13,596 bases of DNA. It comes from Candidatus Aenigmatarchaeota archaeon. Lineage in GTDB: Archaea; Aenigmatarchaeota; Aenigmatarchaeia; GW2011-AR5. Under the pieces are notes generated by a model. The model was given only the letters and a program-made list of their open reading frames with translations. It did not search any database and had not been told where the DNA came from. Position 1 is the stretch's first letter, and each line of letters starts with the position of its first letter. The translations under genes were made by a program, and so were the position numbers. This document shows, in pieces, positions 12,039 through 13,596 of this stretch. Location: NCBI GenBank assembly GCA_016202875.1, contig JACQNX010000040.1, forward strand, positions 1 to 13,596. Direction: 5' to 3'.

Positions 12039-12668
12039 TTACCCGATCCTGATTCCTGCAGATGGGATGGCAATATACTTCGCCTTGCCCTTTATCTTAA
12101 GCACATTCTTCTCTAGCGTGAGACTGGTGCTGACAGAACGCATCTCTAAACGGCCCTGGAATCTGGTGAACGAGTTATTAAGCGTGATCTGGCCCTGTGC
12201 ATCTTCAAATAGAATATTCTTGATGAGAACATCAGTGGCATTAAGCTTGTCAGGATCTGCAGACAGATTAAAACGAATATCCTGCAGTTTAAAGCCGCTG
12301 CTCTCTGCAACAGAGGATGCAAAACCTTTGAGTGTGAATTTTTCTGAAAACGAGCCTGAGCCCGTAAAGCCTAGAATAGATACGCTCCTGAAAGCAACAG
12401 CGCTCTCGCCGAAATTCGCTTGACCGATTCCTTCAATTATTATAGTTGAATTGGAAGCCTCGAAGTCAACATCCTCGAACTGCTCCAGCTCAAGCAAAAA
12501 ATCTATGTTGCTCTTTTCGCCCCAGCCAATTCCTATGACGCCTGCTGTATCTGATAATTTAGTTGCTATCTGGTCAAAAAAATTTGATACCGGAGGCGCA
12601 GAGCTGACAAATACTGCCAGAACGCCGAGCACGATGAGCAGCGTCACTACAATTTTCCAGTCAGGCAT
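12039..12668 (-). CDS. Membrane-anchored protein with a large extracytoplasmic beta-rich domain, function unknown (209 aa)
   Basis: Not recognised. From ATG at 12668 the protein reads MPDWKIVVTLLIVLGVLAVFVSS: a single hydrophobic segment at about 5-23 that can serve as an uncleaved signal anchor. The following 185 residues are Ser/Thr/Asn-rich and alternate in polarity, as in a beta-sandwich or beta-helix: SNIDFLLELEQFEDVDFEAS, TIIIEGIGQANFGESAV, GSGSFSEKFTLKG, KLNATDVLIKNILFEDAQGQITLNN, SLTLEKNVLKIKGKAKYI. Several N-x-S/T sites (NST, NAT, NNS) would allow archaeal N-glycosylation. The layered pattern of short amphipathic strands resembles LEA14- or AsmA-like envelope domains, but I cannot assign a family. 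A longer frame begins at TTG 12701; I prefer 12668 because a TATA-like box sits about 25 nt before it and the extra residues precede the anchor without adding a signal. Confidence 0.75.
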   Translation of the reverse strand: MPDWKIVVTLLIVLGVLAVFVSSAPPVSNFFDQIATKLSDTAGVIGIGWGEKSNIDFLLELEQFEDVDFEASNSTIIIEGIGQANFGESAVAFRSVSILGFTGSGSFSEKFTLKGFASSVAESSGFKLQDIRFNLSADPDKLNATDVLIKNILFEDAQGQITLNNSFTRFQGRLEMRSVSTSLTLEKNVLKIKGKAKYIAIPSAGIRIG

Positions 12669-12688
12669 GCTTTTTCTATGTCTCTGTG

Positions 12689-12697
12689 AATATAAAA
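12689..12697 (-). promoter_or_regulatory. TATA-like box for the membrane-anchored protein at 12039-12668
   Basis: Minus-strand TTTTATATT, centred near 12693, lies 25 nt before the ATG at 12668. This predicts a leaderless mRNA and argues against the TTG start at 12701. Confidence 0.45.
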
Positions 12698-12729
12698 ACA
12701 ATTACATTTCAATTGCGGAAAAATAATTT

Positions 12730-12738
12730 GTATTTAAG
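12730..12738 (+). promoter_or_regulatory. TATA-like box for the DUF1512-like gene
   Basis: GTATTTAAG, centred near 12734-12735, predicts a start near 12761. GTGAT at 12762-12766, just before the ATG at 12771, could pair with the 3' end of 16S rRNA. Confidence 0.45.
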
Positions 12739-12770
12739 CTTTTCCTGTCATTCATAGTGCAGTGATAAAA

Positions 12771-13596
12771 ATGCTCCTTGCGCAGTCCGATATTATGGGA
12801 ACAGTGATATGGTTTGTGCTGTTCTTTTTGCTGATTTTCCTTTACCCGCGGCTCATGCTGTCGCAGCTAATCTACAAGATAGAGCAGTCTGCTGTAAGGA
12901 TGGAGGCGATGACCAAGAAGTCCATAGGCATTGTTTCCAAAAGGTCGGGCAATGCGAAAGATGCAAAGCAGAGGATAGACGCATTCACAGAATTCTTTGT
13001 TGTCGAGCCTTCTTCTATTGATCCCTACGGTCTCGTGAAAAAGATAGACCAGACTGTCAGGGGCATGGAGACGCGCTTTGATGAGTTTGTGGACGAGCTT
13101 GTCCCTGACAAGAGCTATGACGAGAAGCAGGACATCAACTACAGCCTGCGCGCTGCCATCGGCCTGAAGCAGATGGCCAAGATCGTGAGGCATTACGTAG
13201 AAATGGCCAAGAAATTCAAGAACCTGCAGATAGCGATGATACTGCAGATGCAGCTGCCTATCATAGAGAAGATAGCAGAGAGCGAGCTCAAGGGGACAGA
13301 GGCATTTGCAAATGAATGGCCTATTGGAGACTCTATAGGGCCGCTGGCTGCTGCTGATCTCATGGACTCGAGCAGGGAAATAGCAGAGGATGTCTTCATG
13401 GGGACAGCAACGATAGAAGGGAGAAAATGCTTTGTCCTGAAAGCAAAAGGGCCGTCGCCGCACCTGGGCCGCGTGGATGAGGCAATAGAAAAAATCATGA
13501 AGACAAACAAAATAGCACGAATAATTACGATAGATGCCGGCATGAAGCTGGAGGGCGAGCAGACAGGCGCAGTTGCGGAAGGCATAGGATTTGCAA
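12771..13596 (+). CDS. DUF1512-like archaeal membrane-anchored protein (partial, C-terminus outside the window)
   Basis: I translated this by eye: 275 open codons run to the right edge with no stop. Residues 10-28 (GTVIWFVLFFLLIFLYPRL) form a single N-terminal membrane anchor, followed by MLSQLIYKIEQSAVRMEAMTKK. The rest is a soluble cytoplasmic domain with long helices (about 62-180), including DPYGLVKKIDQTVRGMETRFDEFVDELVP and LRAAIGLKQMAKIVRHYVEMAKK. A mixed alpha/beta part follows, with GDSIGPLAAADLM at 186-198, IEGRKCFVLKAKGPSPHLGR at 215-234 and IITIDAGMKLEGEQTG at 251-266. The order matches what I recall of DUF1512, a conserved archaeal family of about 360 residues with unknown function. 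The GDSIGPL and GPSPHLGR loops look like a ligand- or phosphate-binding site. GTG at 12762 is an in-frame alternative start. Confidence 0.85.
   Translation, partial: MLLAQSDIMGTVIWFVLFFLLIFLYPRLMLSQLIYKIEQSAVRMEAMTKKSIGIVSKRSGNAKDAKQRIDAFTEFFVVEPSSIDPYGLVKKIDQTVRGMETRFDEFVDELVPDKSYDEKQDINYSLRAAIGLKQMAKIVRHYVEMAKKFKNLQIAMILQMQLPIIEKIAESELKGTEAFANEWPIGDSIGPLAAADLMDSSREIAEDVFMGTATIEGRKCFVLKAKGPSPHLGRVDEAIEKIMKTNKIARIITIDAGMKLEGEQTGAVAEGIGFA

Noticed and set aside
12867..13585. Two long minus-strand frames at the right end
   Set aside because: They are antisense to the DUF1512-like gene, which is open from 12771 to the edge and has a clear membrane anchor and promoter.
1..13596. CRISPR arrays, tandem repeats, IS ends, tRNA or rRNA genes
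   Set aside because: I scanned the gaps between genes and found no regularly spaced repeats, transposase motifs, target-site duplications or cloverleaf-capable segments; nearly all the sequence is coding.

Overview
The window reads as a compact archaeal chromosome segment. The archaeal evidence is direct. Ribosomal proteins S24e and S27ae sit side by side. There is a stand-alone Kae1, an archaeal-type glutamyl-tRNA synthetase with a long N-terminal extension, a HemK2/Mtq2-like release-factor methylase and a DUF1512-like membrane protein. Most promoters are A/T-rich TATA-like boxes about 26 nt upstream of a start codon with little or no leader. Short single-function proteins, tiny gaps and an atypical TGS-domain GTPase of a type I associate with DPANN archaea suggest a DPANN lineage (Woesearchaeota or Pacearchaeota-like), but the sequence alone does not prove this. 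No CRISPR, IS element, tRNA, rRNA or phage gene was seen.

Layout. 1-934 (-): 5' part of a DegT-type PLP aminotransferase, running off the left edge. 1139-1946 (+): small unknown protein, S24e and S27ae, an operon. 1971-2096 (+): candidate Cys-rich microprotein. 2077-3613 (+): VOC/YecM-like protein and Kae1. 3615-4229 (-): unknown 204-aa protein. 4284-4853 (+): Sua5/YrdC. 4856-6020 (-): inositol-monophosphatase-family gene followed by a small HxGH nucleotidyltransferase. 6139-6894 (+): secreted LamG protein. 6903-8549 (-): GluRS. 8607-10069 (+): EamA transporter plus HemK2-like methyltransferase. 10106-10918 (+): P-loop/TGS GTPase-like protein. 11019-11561 (+): membrane protein with a basic tail. 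11564-11974 (-): lipoprotein. 12039-12668 (-): membrane-anchored unknown. 12771-13596 (+): DUF1512-like protein, cut by the right edge.

The theme is translation: two ribosomal proteins, two t6A tRNA-modification enzymes (Sua5 makes threonylcarbamoyl-AMP, Kae1 transfers it to A37 of ANN-decoding tRNAs), GluRS, a probable release-factor methylase and a ribosome-type GTPase. The right third is cell-envelope oriented: several membrane or exported proteins of unknown role.

The window is mostly ordinary housekeeping. The most novel signals are (i) a 41-codon Cys-rich ORF with a well placed TATA box directly after S27ae, (ii) two divergent gene pairs that each appear to share one near-symmetric TATA element (one pair is Sua5 plus the unknown 204-aa gene), (iii) a P-loop/TGS protein lacking normal G3 and G4 motifs, and (iv) a VOC protein fused by overlap to Kae1 whose metal ligands look partly lost. 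I found no convincing complete new multi-gene system.
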